Positions 28,165-37,306 of a stretch of 64,000 nt of DNA are shown here, one piece after another. The notes beneath the pieces are model-generated. The model searched no databases, was not told the DNA's origin, and saw only the letters and a program-made list of their open reading frames with translations. The stretch is from Sphingobium sp. BYY-5 (GTDB lineage: Bacteria > Pseudomonadota > Alphaproteobacteria > Sphingomonadales > Sphingomonadaceae), in assembly GCF_022758885.1 (NCBI RefSeq), contig NZ_JALEBH010000001.1, positions 1,860,001-1,924,000 of the forward strand. The letters are read 5' to 3'. The translations under genes and the position numbers were made by a program. Positions within the stretch are counted from its first letter, which is position 1. Each line of letters starts with the position of its first letter.

Positions 28165-28893
28165 ATGACTGAGACAGCCGCGACGATCGACCCGAAGGAA
28201 GCCGCCCATTTCGGCGCCATGGCTGCCGAATGGTGGGACCCCGCCGGCTCCAGCGCGATGTTGCACAAGCTGAACCCGGTACGGCTGCGCTATATCCGCA
28301 CCGCGATCGACCGGCACTGGCCGGGCCGGGAACAGGCCTTCCGCCCGCTCACGGGCAAGCGCGCGCTCGATGTCGGCTGCGGCGCGGGCCTGCTCGCCGA
28401 ACCGCTGGCGCGGCTGGGCGCGACCGTCACCGGCCTCGACGCCGCGCCGGAGAATATCGCCGCCGCGGCCGCCCATGCGCGGGGCCAGCATCTCGCCATC
28501 GACTATCGCGCCACCCCGGTGGAGGACATGGCGGAGGATGGCTTCGACCTCGTCACTTCGATGGAGGTGATCGAGCATGTCGCCGATCCCGCCGCTTTCG
28601 TCGCCGCCCTCGCCGCCAAGCTGGCGCCAGACGGCCTGATGATCCTCTCCACCCCCAATCGCACGGCCCTCTCCCGCTTCGCCATGATCACCATCGGCGA
28701 AAGCGTCGGCGGCATTCCCAAGGGCACGCATGACTGGCACAAGTTCATCACGCCCGATGAACTGACCGTCTTGCTGGAGGGCGCAGGCCTGGATGTCATC
28801 GACAGCAGCGGCCTCAGCTTCGCCCCCGCGCGCGGCTTCACCCTGTCGGCCAACACCGCGATCAACTATCTCCTGACCGCGCGGCATCGTTAA
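28165..28893 (+). CDS. ubiG: Ubiquinone biosynthesis O-methyltransferase UbiG
   Basis: SAM-dependent methylation of both hydroxyls in ubiquinone synthesis. The 242-residue protein has the UbiG opening EAAHFGAMAAEWWDPAGSSA, motif I LDVGCGAGLLAEPLARLG, and TSMEVIEHV followed by ILSTPNRT. The ATG at 28165 sits six bases after AGGA; the ATG one codon earlier is too close. Pairing with lysC in divergent orientation is common in alphaproteobacteria. Its last 32 bases overlap the convergent GNAT gene. Confidence 0.95.
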   Translation: MTETAATIDPKEAAHFGAMAAEWWDPAGSSAMLHKLNPVRLRYIRTAIDRHWPGREQAFRPLTGKRALDVGCGAGLLAEPLARLGATVTGLDAAPENIAAAAAHARGQHLAIDYRATPVEDMAEDGFDLVTSMEVIEHVADPAAFVAALAAKLAPDGLMILSTPNRTALSRFAMITIGESVGGIPKGTHDWHKFITPDELTVLLEGAGLDVIDSSGLSFAPARGFTLSANTAINYLLTARHR

Positions 28894-29515
28894 TGTGGTG
28901 GATCATGGCCCAGACATGAGGACCGCCTTCGGGAATGTCGAACTCATCCACGGTTTCGAACCCGATATGATGATAATATCCAACATTCGCCGCGTTCATG
29001 ACTTCGACATAGACCGGCATTCCGGCTGAACGGGCCAGATCGAGTCCCGCGCAGACCGCTGCACCGCCCAGTCCAATGCCTTGCATGGTGGGCCGAACCC
29101 CGATGAACTGGAGATACCACCAGGCAAAATGCACTGGTTGATGTGCTTTTAGCGTCTCGCTCATCAATTTGGACCGCTCCCGCCCCACACCGAAAGCGAC
29201 AGCCATGCTGGGCAGGCCACGGAATATTTCCAGGCGTCCCGGATTGATCCGGCCCGGCTGTCGCCAGAGCGAAACCGCATCGCTCCGCGCCGAATGAAGA
29301 ACGACACCGTTCGCCAAAGTGCCCGCGACGATCGCCTTGAAGAAATAGGGCAGCCGCCGCACCCTGTCCTCCCGGTCCGGCCATATCCAGTTGAGTCCCG
29401 GATCATCGGCGAAAGCCTCGCACAACGAAGCGATCATCGCGCCGCGGGAACGCGCGGAGGCAGGCAACATGGCAGGACGATCCGATGCCTTTTCCGCAAT
29501 GAACTCCTCTCCCAT
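28862..29515 (-). CDS. GNAT-family N-acetyltransferase
   Basis: 217-residue GNAT protein. The acetyl-CoA motif is FIGVRPTMQGIGLGGAAVCAGLDLA (about residues 136-160), with the following VYVEVMNAANVGYYHHIGFE typical of the fold. The substrate is unknown. The 3' end overlaps ubiG by 32 bases in convergent orientation. A 29-bp perfect palindrome lies 14 bases upstream of the start, so tight repression or induction is likely. A TetR-type controller would fit the palindrome, but none is encoded nearby. Confidence 0.85.
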   Translation of the reverse strand: MGEEFIAEKASDRPAMLPASARSRGAMIASLCEAFADDPGLNWIWPDREDRVRRLPYFFKAIVAGTLANGVVLHSARSDAVSLWRQPGRINPGRLEIFRGLPSMAVAFGVGRERSKLMSETLKAHQPVHFAWWYLQFIGVRPTMQGIGLGGAAVCAGLDLARSAGMPVYVEVMNAANVGYYHHIGFETVDEFDIPEGGPHVWAMIHHINDAARSGDS

Positions 29516-29528
29516 CGCCCGCTCCGCC

Positions 29529-29557
29529 CTTCTTTGAGAACATTGTTCTCAAAGAAG
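29529..29557. promoter_or_regulatory. 29-bp perfect palindrome, probable operator
   Basis: Two 14-bp arms, CTTCTTTGAGAACA and TGTTCTCAAAGAAG, flank a single T at 29543. It lies in the 96-bp gap before the GNAT gene. The GAGAACA-TGTTCTC centre resembles operators of TetR-type repressors. No T run follows on the minus strand, so a terminator reading is less likely. Confidence 0.7.
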
Positions 29558-29611
29558 TATCGCTTACCCCTGCTGCGGTCAAGCCTGGGCATCGGCAGGC
29601 GACAAAAGCCG

Positions 29612-30442
29612 CTACGCCCCCACCGCCTCGGCCCGCGCGATCAGCGCTTTCGCTTCCTCGACATGCATCGCCTCGATCATCCGCCCCTCGAAGCGTTCAG
29701 CTCCGCCAGTCGCCGCCTCGATCAGTCGCCGGGCGTCCGCCACCGCCTGCGCATCCGGACCGAACACCTGGTTCGCCACCGGCACCTGGCTCGGATGAAT
29801 CAGCGTCTTGCCGTCAAAGCCCAGCGCGTAGCCCTGGGCGCATTCCTCCTCCAGCCCCGTCTCATCGTCCAGCCGGTTGAACACACCGTCGAACACCGCG
29901 ATGCCCGCCGCGCGCGCCGCCAGCACCACCGCCTGCAACGCATGGCCCAGCCCCGCGCGCCCGGCCGAAGGCGGAATGCCCAGATCCTTGCGCAGGTCGT
30001 TATTGCCCATGAACAGTGCCGCGCAGCCCTCTCCCGCTGCGATGGCGGGCGCCGCCAGCACGCCACGCGCGCTCTCGATCATCGCGATCACCGGCTTTTG
30101 GCAGACGCTGAACACATCCTTCACCTGCTTGGGATGCTCCACCTTGGGCAGCACCACATAATCAGCGCCCGACGCCTTCACCGTCACCATCTCGACCCCG
30201 TGCCAGGGCGTCCCTTCCACATTGATCCGCACCGCGCTCAGCCGGCCGCCAAAGCCCTCGCCCAGCGCCACGATCGCCGCCCCGCGCGCCGTTTCCTTGG
30301 CATCGGGCGGCACCGCATCCTCCAGGTCCAGGATCACCATGTCGCACGGCAGCGTCCGCGCCTTGGCGATGGCGCGCGCATTGGATGCGGGCAGAAACAG
30401 CAGCGAACGGGCGTGCCTAAGCAGCATTGGGCGCAGCAACAT
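29612..30442 (-). CDS. HpcH/HpaI aldolase/citrate lyase family CoA-ester lyase
   Basis: 276-residue TIM-barrel lyase of the CitE-like group. ARSLLFLPASNARAIAKA, VILDLEDAVPPDAKETAR (metal-ligand Asp/Glu), VLPKVEHPKQV, MIESARGV and GFDGKTLIHPSQV are all conserved. Members cleave malyl-CoA, citramalyl-CoA or related thioesters; which one cannot be read here. The ATG at 30442 is preceded by GGAGAG. No companion citrate-lyase subunits are present. It diverges from the SPFH gene. Confidence 0.9.
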   Translation of the reverse strand: MLLRPMLLRHARSLLFLPASNARAIAKARTLPCDMVILDLEDAVPPDAKETARGAAIVALGEGFGGRLSAVRINVEGTPWHGVEMVTVKASGADYVVLPKVEHPKQVKDVFSVCQKPVIAMIESARGVLAAPAIAAGEGCAALFMGNNDLRKDLGIPPSAGRAGLGHALQAVVLAARAAGIAVFDGVFNRLDDETGLEEECAQGYALGFDGKTLIHPSQVPVANQVFGPDAQAVADARRLIEAATGGAERFEGRMIEAMHVEEAKALIARAEAVGA

Positions 30443-30540
30443 GGACAAGACTCTCCTTTGGATCGGCCTTTGGCGGTTTGACTTCCCCCGTTAAAGATTA
30501 GCGCGCATAATCCAAGCCCATGATCGGGAGAGATATCCAG

Positions 30541-31506
30541 ATGCTGACCACCTTCGCGCTCGCCGTAACCGGCCTCGTCCTCTTCTATCTCGCCGTCAGC
30601 GTGAAGGTGGTGCGACAGGGCTATCAATATACGATCGAACGTTTCGGCCGCTTTACAGAGGTCGCGAGGCCCGGCCTCAATTTCTACCCCGCCTTCTTCT
30701 ACGGCGTCGGCCGCAAGATCAACATGATGGAGCAGGTGGTCGATATTCCGGGGCAGGAGATCATCACCAAGGACAATGCCATGGTGTCGGTCGATGGCGT
30801 GGTCTTCTTCCAGGTGCTGGATGCGGCCAAGGCGGCCTATGAAGTCAGCGAACTCTATGTTGCGATCATGCAGCTCGCCACCACCAATTTGCGCACGGTG
30901 ATGGGATCGATGGACCTGGACGAAACCCTGTCCAAACGCGACGAGATCAACGCCCGCCTCCTGTCCGTGGTGGATCATGCCACCAATAGCTGGGGCATAA
31001 AGATCACCCGCGTCGAACTGAAAGACATCCGCCCGCCGGCCGACATCGTCAACGCCATGGGCCGTCAGATGAAGGCGGAGCGTGAGAAGCGCGCCAATAT
31101 CCTGGAGGCCGAGGGCCTAAAGAGCGCCGAAATCCTGCGCGCCGAAGGGCAGAAGCAATCGCAGATATTGGAGGCCGAAGGGCGCCGCGAGGCCGCCTTC
31201 CGCGACGCCGAAGCCCGCGAGCGCGAAGCGGAGGCCGAAGCGAAGGCGACACAGATGGTTTCCGAAGCCATCGCCACGGGCAATCCACAGGCACTCAACT
31301 ACTTCATCGCGCAGAAATATACCGACGCGGTGAGCCAATTCGCCACGTCCCCCAATGCCAAGACCATCCTCTTCCCGGTCGAGGCGACCCAGCTTATCGG
31401 CACGCTGGGCGGCATCGGCCAGCTCGCCAAGGAAGCGCTGGGCGACACCCCGACGCCTCCACCCGCCTCCACCCGCCGCGGCCCCTTCGACCGGACCCAG
31501 GAATAA
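30541..31506 (+). CDS. SPFH/stomatin-like membrane protein (QmcA type)
   Basis: 321-residue protein with one N-terminal membrane anchor (LTTFALAVTGLVLFYLAV). The SPFH/band-7 domain runs to about residue 190, with KVVRQGYQYTIERFGRF and WGIKITRVELKDI. A charged coiled coil follows (AEREKRANILEAEG ... EAEAEAKATQM). Such proteins form large membrane rings and microdomains. GGGAGA precedes the ATG at 30541, favouring it over 30520. A NfeD gene follows 36 bases later, the usual partner. Confidence 0.93.
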   Translation: MLTTFALAVTGLVLFYLAVSVKVVRQGYQYTIERFGRFTEVARPGLNFYPAFFYGVGRKINMMEQVVDIPGQEIITKDNAMVSVDGVVFFQVLDAAKAAYEVSELYVAIMQLATTNLRTVMGSMDLDETLSKRDEINARLLSVVDHATNSWGIKITRVELKDIRPPADIVNAMGRQMKAEREKRANILEAEGLKSAEILRAEGQKQSQILEAEGRREAAFRDAEAREREAEAEAKATQMVSEAIATGNPQALNYFIAQKYTDAVSQFATSPNAKTILFPVEATQLIGTLGGIGQLAKEALGDTPTPPPASTRRGPFDRTQE

Positions 31507-31542
31507 GGAGATGGTTGACAGAAGAAGGAAGATCTCCCGCCC

Positions 31543-31989
31543 ATGACCCATTGGCTTACCCTCCTCCACGATCACTGGGCCTGGCTGGTCTTCGCGGCAT
31601 TGCTGGGGATAGCGGAGGTGCTGATGCCCGGCGTCTTCCTGATCTGGATCGCGATCGCTGCGGCGCTGACGGGCCTTGTCGCGCTGGCGCTGCCGATCGG
31701 GCTGCCGCTTCAGCTCCTTCTCTTTGCGGGCCTCAGCATCGTCGCGGTCTGGGGCGGCCGTCGCTGGTATGTCGATAATCCGGTGGCCTCCACCGACCCA
31801 CTCCTCAACGACCGCACCGCGCGCCTGATCGGCCAGATCGTGACCGTCGTGGAACCGATCACTGGCGGCGAAGGCCGCGTCAAGGTCGGCGACAGCGTCT
31901 GGACCGCGCGAGGAAATGACGCGGAACTTGGCGCAAGGGTGCGCATCGTGAGCGCCGAAGGGGCGGTGCTGTGGGTGGAGGGGACTTAA
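31543..31989 (+). CDS. NfeD-family membrane protein
   Basis: 148-residue short-form NfeD. About three membrane helices (residues 12-35, 38-55 and 56-70) precede a C-terminal OB-fold domain with GRVKVGDSVWTARGNDAELGARVRIV. Short NfeD proteins act with SPFH proteins in membrane organisation. The gene directly follows the SPFH gene and they probably form one operon. Confidence 0.92.
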   Translation: MTHWLTLLHDHWAWLVFAALLGIAEVLMPGVFLIWIAIAAALTGLVALALPIGLPLQLLLFAGLSIVAVWGGRRWYVDNPVASTDPLLNDRTARLIGQIVTVVEPITGGEGRVKVGDSVWTARGNDAELGARVRIVSAEGAVLWVEGT

Positions 31990-32077
31990 GAAGCAACCCT
32001 GCCCCTTGCCGACGCCGATGCACCGAAGCTGAGACTCCGATGCTCAACGCAGACGTGAAGGCACCGGCCCGACGCGA

Positions 32078-33490
32078 TTATCGCCCTTTACCGCCGCCGG
32101 AAGTTTCCAGTTCAAGCTTGAGCACCGTATCCACGGAATCTCCGGCGCGCGGGGCGAGAATCCTGATTTCTCCCTGGCTCTGGTCCAGATCGATTTTTTT
32201 TCCATCGACCATGTTGGTGGCGCGCAGCACACGGCCGGGCAGCGCGGGAATGGTCAGGACCTTATCGGGCCAGCTCAGGACGTGCAGATACACCGTCCGG
32301 CCGCGATGCGTGGTGCCATAGCTGCCGTCGACCGGCTCCAGCGGACCCGGACGCGTTGCAAACAAGCTTTCGCCATAGCGTTGATTCCAGACGCCGAACT
32401 CATGGAGCAATCGTTCCTGGCCTTCCGGGATGACGCCATCGGGGTCAGGCCCGACATTGACGTGCAAATTGCCGTTACGGATCACCGCATCGACGAACAA
32501 CCGCTTCAACTGATCGAGAGGTATGAGCCGCTGCCCGCTCGTATATCCCCACGCATTCTCATTCAGCGAGAAGGTCTTTTCCCAGGGCTTGGGCCGGATC
32601 GGGCCTGTAATGGGAGCAGCTCCTTCCTCGGTATCGAAATCGCCTTGCCAGCCGGATCGCGGATTGATCACGATCTTGGGCTGATGCTCTCGCACTTCGG
32701 CATTCAATATTTCCGGACGCCAGAACCAGGCCGCATCGGCGTCGGTGCCGTTATGCGCCAACCACCCGCCATCATACCATAGGATATCGATGCGTCCGTA
32801 CCGCGTCGTCAGCTCGCGCACCTGATCGTAGGTCTGCTTGCGGAAAGCGGCCGCATTCTCCGGCATTTCGCGGATGTGGAAATAGGCCGGGAACCGCCAG
32901 TCCAGCGGAGAATAATAGAGGCCCACCCGCAGCCCCTGCTGCCGTGCCGCAGTAACGAACGGCTTCACCAGATCGCGACGGGCTGCCGAATGCACCGCGT
33001 CGAACTGGCCATAGCTGCCGGGACTGTCCCACAGGGCAAATCCGTCATGGTGCCGGGCAGTCAGAACCATGTAACGGGCACCGGCCGTGCGCGCGATCTT
33101 CGCCCATCGTTGGGGATCATAATGTTTGGGTGCGAAGCGTTGCGCCAGCTTTGCATATTCGGCGGCAGGCACATGATCGCGGAACATGGACCATTCGCCG
33201 CTGGCCGGGATGGAATAGAGCCCCCAATGGATAAACATGCCGAGCTTGGCATCGCGCCACCAGGCCATGTCCGCTTCTGACAGGCGCAATTCCGGGGCGA
33301 GGGCCGCATTGCTGTTATTGGTTTTCAGCGCCGATTTCTGCTCGTCGCTACCGGCCTGCTGGGTTGAGGGCGGCTCCGCCGCAGCCCAGGCGGAGATATC
33401 TCCGGTCAGGCCGAGTGACAGCAGCATCGCAAGACGCAGCTTGCGGTCCCGCGTGCGGAAAAAAGCCCGCCAACCCGTAAATCCCCCCAA
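32078..33490 (-). CDS. Exported alpha-L-fucosidase (GH29)
   Basis: 470-residue glycoside hydrolase family 29 protein that removes alpha-L-fucose from glycans. Diagnostic segments are KLGMFIHWGLYSIP, LTARHHDGFALWDS and DILWYDGGW, where the Asp of WYDG is the predicted nucleophile. A C-terminal beta domain ends the protein. The start is probably TTG at 33490 because AGGAG lies six bases before it and the result has an n-region plus hydrophobic segment ending AWAAA. No sugar transporter or other glycosidase is nearby, so it is an isolated gene. Confidence 0.9.
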   Translation of the reverse strand: MGGFTGWRAFFRTRDRKLRLAMLLSLGLTGDISAWAAAEPPSTQQAGSDEQKSALKTNNSNAALAPELRLSEADMAWWRDAKLGMFIHWGLYSIPASGEWSMFRDHVPAAEYAKLAQRFAPKHYDPQRWAKIARTAGARYMVLTARHHDGFALWDSPGSYGQFDAVHSAARRDLVKPFVTAARQQGLRVGLYYSPLDWRFPAYFHIREMPENAAAFRKQTYDQVRELTTRYGRIDILWYDGGWLAHNGTDADAAWFWRPEILNAEVREHQPKIVINPRSGWQGDFDTEEGAAPITGPIRPKPWEKTFSLNENAWGYTSGQRLIPLDQLKRLFVDAVIRNGNLHVNVGPDPDGVIPEGQERLLHEFGVWNQRYGESLFATRPGPLEPVDGSYGTTHRGRTVYLHVLSWPDKVLTIPALPGRVLRATNMVDGKKIDLDQSQGEIRILAPRAGDSVDTVLKLELETSGGGKGR

Positions 33491-33763
33491 GATCGTCTCC
33501 TATGAACATCGGTCGAAACCATTATTATTAGCGAAATATCATTTTCACAAGCGCAACACATCACACTGCCATTTACAGGCAGGCGCGTGGACAAACCACC
33601 GTTCGTCTGAACTGGAAAATCGCGGCTAGCTGAGCGCTGCAATCGCAGCTTTGGCGTCTTTCTGCGCCGACGGTCCGCTGCCGTCTGCGACAAACGCTAT
33701 GGTTTGGGGGACTGCTTTGTCAGGGAACCAGATACTGGCTCAATCACACCCGGCGCTTCACCT
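33491..33763. other. Intergenic region, fucosidase promoter and unannotated stretch
   Basis: Bases 33491-33560 are markedly AT-richer than the surroundings (ATTATTATTAGCGAAATATC) and probably hold the fucosidase promoter. The remaining part up to the small ORF at 33764 shows no ORF, hairpin or repeat that I can support. Confidence 0.5.
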
Positions 33764-33856
33764 TCAACCATATGCCAGCATCAGCACCAAGCCGACGAAG
33801 GTGAGCAGCAGCGAGAACCAGAGGAAACCGAAGTCGGGCTTGTCGGGGTCTCGCAT
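33764..33856 (-). CDS. 30-residue single-helix membrane peptide
   Basis: An open frame from the ATG at 33856 reads MRDPDKPDFGFLWFSLLLTF then VGLVLMLAYG and stops: a charged N-terminus and one membrane helix. The ATG follows the stop of the upstream gene after only three bases (TGA-CCG-ATG), with AGGA ten bases before it, so it looks like the second gene of a two-gene operon. The organisation and hydrophobic pattern support a real small protein. Function is unknown. Confidence 0.55.
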   Translation of the reverse strand: MRDPDKPDFGFLWFSLLLTFVGLVLMLAYG

Positions 33857-33859
33857 CGG

Positions 33860-34201
33860 TCAGTCCTGCCTTTCGAGATGGGGGCGCCGCGTCAGCAGAT
33901 CGTCGGTGACAGTCATGGTGAAGATCGGATCGGCATCTGGCGGTACTTCGGCAATGGCGTCGACGAAGGCGGCGCGGGTTTCGGGATCATCATAGACCAT
34001 TTTCCGGTCAAATGCCCTACGCCACGTCGCCTCGTCCGGCCATTCGGCATAGCCGACGAAACGGCCCTCGGCATCCCGGTGGAGACGGGAGCCGTAGCTG
34101 CCATATTTCTGACGGATGAGGTCGGTGCCGCGCCGCCAGGCCGCGCGGAACTGATCCTCCTTGCCGGGATGGACCCGCCACCAGTAGATCGCGACGAACA
34201 T
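33860..34201 (-). CDS. ABM-fold (antibiotic biosynthesis monooxygenase-like) protein
   Basis: 113-residue dimeric alpha-beta barrel protein. MFVAIYWWRVHPGKEDQFRAAWRRGTDLI and GYAEWPDEATWRRAF are typical of the ABM family. Members range from quinol monooxygenases to proteins without known activity. It is followed by a tiny membrane-peptide gene with coupling distance. It is a separate unit from the transaldolase-like gene 68 bases upstream. Confidence 0.8.
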   Translation of the reverse strand: MFVAIYWWRVHPGKEDQFRAAWRRGTDLIRQKYGSYGSRLHRDAEGRFVGYAEWPDEATWRRAFDRKMVYDDPETRAAFVDAIAEVPPDADPIFTMTVTDDLLTRRPHLERQD

Positions 34202-34269
34202 CGGCCATCTCCTTTATCAGGAGAATAGGCCGGACCGGGCGCAGGTTCCAGCGCCCGGTCTCGAAAAGT

Positions 34270-34923
34270 TCAGAGAATGGTCTGGCCGGTCTTGGCCCAG
34301 TCGGTCGCGAAACCCTCAAGACCCTTGTCGGTCAGCACATGCTTGGAGAGCATCTTGATGACCGAGGGCGGCGCGGTGATGACGTCGGCGCCGATCTTCG
34401 CGCATTCGAGCACATGGATCGGATGGCGCAGCGAGGCGGCCAGAATCTCGGTCTCGAAAGCGTAATTGTCATAGATCAGGCGGATATCCTCGATCAGCTT
34501 GAGGCCGTCGAAGCCATTGTCGTCATGACGGCCGACGAAAGGCGAGATGAAGCTCGCACCCGCCTTGGCCGCCAGCAACGCCTGATTGGCGGAGAAGCAG
34601 AGCGTGACGTTGACCTGCGTGCCATCATCGGTCAGCGCCTTGCAGGTCTTGAGGCCATCGATGGTCAACGGCACCTTGATGCAGACATTGTCCGCGATCT
34701 TCCGCAGCACTTCGGCTTCCTTCATCATCGTCTCATGGTCGAGCGCGATCACCTCGGCGGAGACCGGACCGTCAACGATGCCGCAAATTTCCTCCACCAC
34801 TTCCATGAACTTGCGACCGGACTTGTGGATCAGCGTGGGATTGGTGGTAACACCGTCCAGCAGGCCGGTGGCGGCCAGTTCGCGGATTTCGGCGGTGTCT
34901 GCGGTATCGACGAAGAATTTCAT
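34270..34923 (-). CDS. fsa: Transaldolase-like protein (fructose-6-phosphate aldolase type)
   Basis: 217-residue short transaldolase of the FSA/TalC group. [32 protein letters not shown] with Schiff-base Lys83, [28 protein letters not shown] and the C-terminal [12 protein letters not shown] are visible. The family contains both true transaldolases and fructose-6-phosphate aldolases; sequence inspection does not settle which. It diverges from priA. In many alphaproteobacteria this gene stands beside priA, which supports the assignment. Confidence 0.93.
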   Translation of the reverse strand: MKFFVDTADTAEIRELAATGLLDGVTTNPTLIHKSGRKFMEVVEEICGIVDGPVSAEVIALDHETMMKEAEVLRKIADNVCIKVPLTIDGLKTCKALTDDGTQVNVTLCFSANQALLAAKAGASFISPFVGRHDDNGFDGLKLIEDIRLIYDNYAFETEILAASLRHPIHVLECAKIGADVITAPPSVIKMLSKHVLTDKGLEGFATDWAKTGQTIL

Positions 34924-35131
34924 GCCCGTGCTCCCAGATAGGCGAATCGCGTCCCTTTAACCGTTGGCCGGCGGATACGCCATCATAGCGCGGATAATTG
35001 CGTCACGCGCCCGGCGTTATCGTCACCACCATATCGATCATGCACCGCACCGACCGTTTACCGGCGATCCTGTCAGCCCCTGGGTGATGCGGGCATTGCG
35101 CCGCACGCCCAGCGCTTTAAGGACAATAGCC

Positions 35132-37303
35132 ATGTCTTCGCGCGCCCGTGTCCTGATCCTGAACGCCGCCCTGGGGCCGCTCGATTACCGCGTGCCGCAT
35201 GGGATGCGCGTCGAACCCGGCAGCATCATCGTCGCGCCGCTGGGACCGCGACAACTGATCGGCGTGGTGTGGGAGGAAGACAGCTTCCCCGACATAGAGA
35301 CGGTGGGCGATAACCGGCTGCGCAACCTGCTGGACGTGGTGGACGCCCCGCCTCTGCCCGAACCGCTGCGCCGGCTGATCGAATGGACGGCGGATTATTA
35401 TCTGGCTCCCCCCGCCGCCGTGCTGCGCATGGCGTTGTCGTCCATGGCGGCGCTTAAAGGCGCACGGACGGTGATCGAATATAGGCGCACCGGGGAACTG
35501 CCCGAGCGCATGACCGAACAACGCGCCCAAGCGCTGGAACGGATCGGCGATCGGCAGGGGTTGATCCGCGAGCTGGCAATGATCGGCGGGGTGAGCGACG
35601 CGGTGATCCGCGGCCTTATCAAGCAGGATATTTTCGAGGCGGTGGAGGTCAGCGTCGACACGCCCTTCCCCATGCCCGACCCCGATCATGCGCCACCAGC
35701 CCTGTCGGAAGCACAGGCCGGCGCGGCGACGACCATGGCGGACGCGGTGCGCGCACATGATTTCGCGCCCTTCCTGCTCGACGGCGTCACCGGATCGGGC
35801 AAGACCGAGGTCTATTTCGAGGCGATCGCGGCGGCGATCCGCGCAGATCGGCAGGTGCTGGTGCTTTTACCCGAAATCGCGCTGACCGAACCGTTCCTGG
35901 AACGGTTCGGTCAGCGGTTCGGAGTGGCGCCCGTCAACTGGCACAGCGGCCTGCGCCAGAGCGAACGACGGCGGGCCTGGCGCGCCATTGCCAGCGGGCA
36001 GGCGCAGGTGGTGGTGGGCGCGCGTTCCGCCCTGTTCCTGCCCTATCCCAATCTGGGCCTGATCATCGTCGACGAAGCGCATGAGGCGAGTTTCAAGCAG
36101 GAAGACGGGGTGCATTATCATGCCCGCGACGTGGCGGTGATGCGCGGCTTCATGGAGAAATTTCCGGTCATCCTGGCGTCGGCAACGCCCGCCATCGAGA
36201 CGCGGCATCAGGTGGAGCTGGGCCGCTATGCCGAAATCAAGCTACCCTCGCGCTATGGCGGGGCGGAAATGCCGCAGATCGAAGGCCTCAACCTGCTGAC
36301 CGACCCGCCCGAGCGCGGCCGCTGGATCGCGCCGCCGCTGGTCAAGGCGATCGATGAGAATATGGAGAAGGGCGATCAAAGCCTGCTTTTCCTGAACCGG
36401 CGCGGCTATGCGCCGCTGACGCTTTGCCGCCATTGCGGCTATCGCTTCCAATGCCCCAATTGCACGAGCTGGATGGTGGAGCATCGCCTCACCCATCGGC
36501 TGGCCTGCCATCATTGCGGCCATGTCATCCCCGCCCCGCGCCACTGCCCGGAATGCAAGGAGGAGAACAGCCTGGTCGCGTGCGGTCCCGGCGTCGAGCG
36601 TATCGCGGACGAGGTGAAGACGCTCTGGCCGCAGGCGCGCACCGCCATCGTCACGTCCGACACGCTGTCGTCGCCCGCCCGCGTCGCCGATTTCGTAAAG
36701 TCGGTAGAGGCCGGCGACATCGACATCATTGTCGGCACCCAGCTTGTCACCAAAGGCTATCATTTCCCCAATCTGACGCTGGTGGGGGTGATCGACGCCG
36801 ATCTTGGCCTGGAGGGTGGCGACCTGCGCGCAGCCGAACGCACTTTCCAGCAGATCGTGCAAGTGGCGGGACGCGCCGGACGCGGGGAGAAACCGGGCCG
36901 CGTCTTCATTCAGACGCGAATGCCGGGCAGCGAGGTCATCAAGGCACTGATCGACGGCGACACCGAGCGCTTCTACGCGGTCGAGACGGAAAACCGCCGC
37001 CTTGCCAACGCTCCGCCGTTCGGCCGCTTCGCCGCGATCATCATTTCGAGCGAAAATGCCGACGAGGCGGCGCAGACCGCGCGGCTGATCGGCAAGTCAG
37101 CGCCGGTGATCGAGGGGATGCGCGTCTATGGCCCCGCACCCGCCCCGCTGTCCGTACTGCGCGGGCGGCATCGCCACCGGCTGCTGATCCATGCCACGCG
37201 GCAGATCGACATCCAGGCGGCGATCCGCGAATGGCTGGGCAATCTCGCGTGGAAATCGGGGACGCGGGTGGCGGTGGACGTCGATCCGTACAGCTTCATG
37301 TAG
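35132..37303 (+). CDS. priA: Primosomal replication restart helicase PriA
   Basis: 3'-to-5' DNA helicase that reloads the replisome at stalled forks. The 723-residue protein has the N-terminal DNA-binding domain (LGPLDYRVP), Walker A GVTGSGKTEVYFE and Walker B DEAHEASFKQEDGVHYHARD. Eight zinc-binding cysteines are arranged CRHC, CPNC, CHHC and CPEC (about residues 431-475). The helicase C motifs include VGTQLVTKGYHFPNLTLVGV. The ATG at 35132 is preceded by AAGGA and gives the family start. It ends 3 bases from the convergent yfiB-like gene. Confidence 0.97.
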   Translation: MSSRARVLILNAALGPLDYRVPHGMRVEPGSIIVAPLGPRQLIGVVWEEDSFPDIETVGDNRLRNLLDVVDAPPLPEPLRRLIEWTADYYLAPPAAVLRMALSSMAALKGARTVIEYRRTGELPERMTEQRAQALERIGDRQGLIRELAMIGGVSDAVIRGLIKQDIFEAVEVSVDTPFPMPDPDHAPPALSEAQAGAATTMADAVRAHDFAPFLLDGVTGSGKTEVYFEAIAAAIRADRQVLVLLPEIALTEPFLERFGQRFGVAPVNWHSGLRQSERRRAWRAIASGQAQVVVGARSALFLPYPNLGLIIVDEAHEASFKQEDGVHYHARDVAVMRGFMEKFPVILASATPAIETRHQVELGRYAEIKLPSRYGGAEMPQIEGLNLLTDPPERGRWIAPPLVKAIDENMEKGDQSLLFLNRRGYAPLTLCRHCGYRFQCPNCTSWMVEHRLTHRLACHHCGHVIPAPRHCPECKEENSLVACGPGVERIADEVKTLWPQARTAIVTSDTLSSPARVADFVKSVEAGDIDIIVGTQLVTKGYHFPNLTLVGVIDADLGLEGGDLRAAERTFQQIVQVAGRAGRGEKPGRVFIQTRMPGSEVIKALIDGDTERFYAVETENRRLANAPPFGRFAAIIISSENADEAAQTARLIGKSAPVIEGMRVYGPAPAPLSVLRGRHRHRLLIHATRQIDIQAAIREWLGNLAWKSGTRVAVDVDPYSFM

Positions 37304-37306
37304 CGA

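Noticed and set aside
29529..29557. SOS box (LexA site) in the GNAT palindrome
   Set aside because: Alphaproteobacterial LexA sites are direct GTTC-N7-GTTC repeats; this is an inverted repeat with GAAC and GTTC three bases apart.
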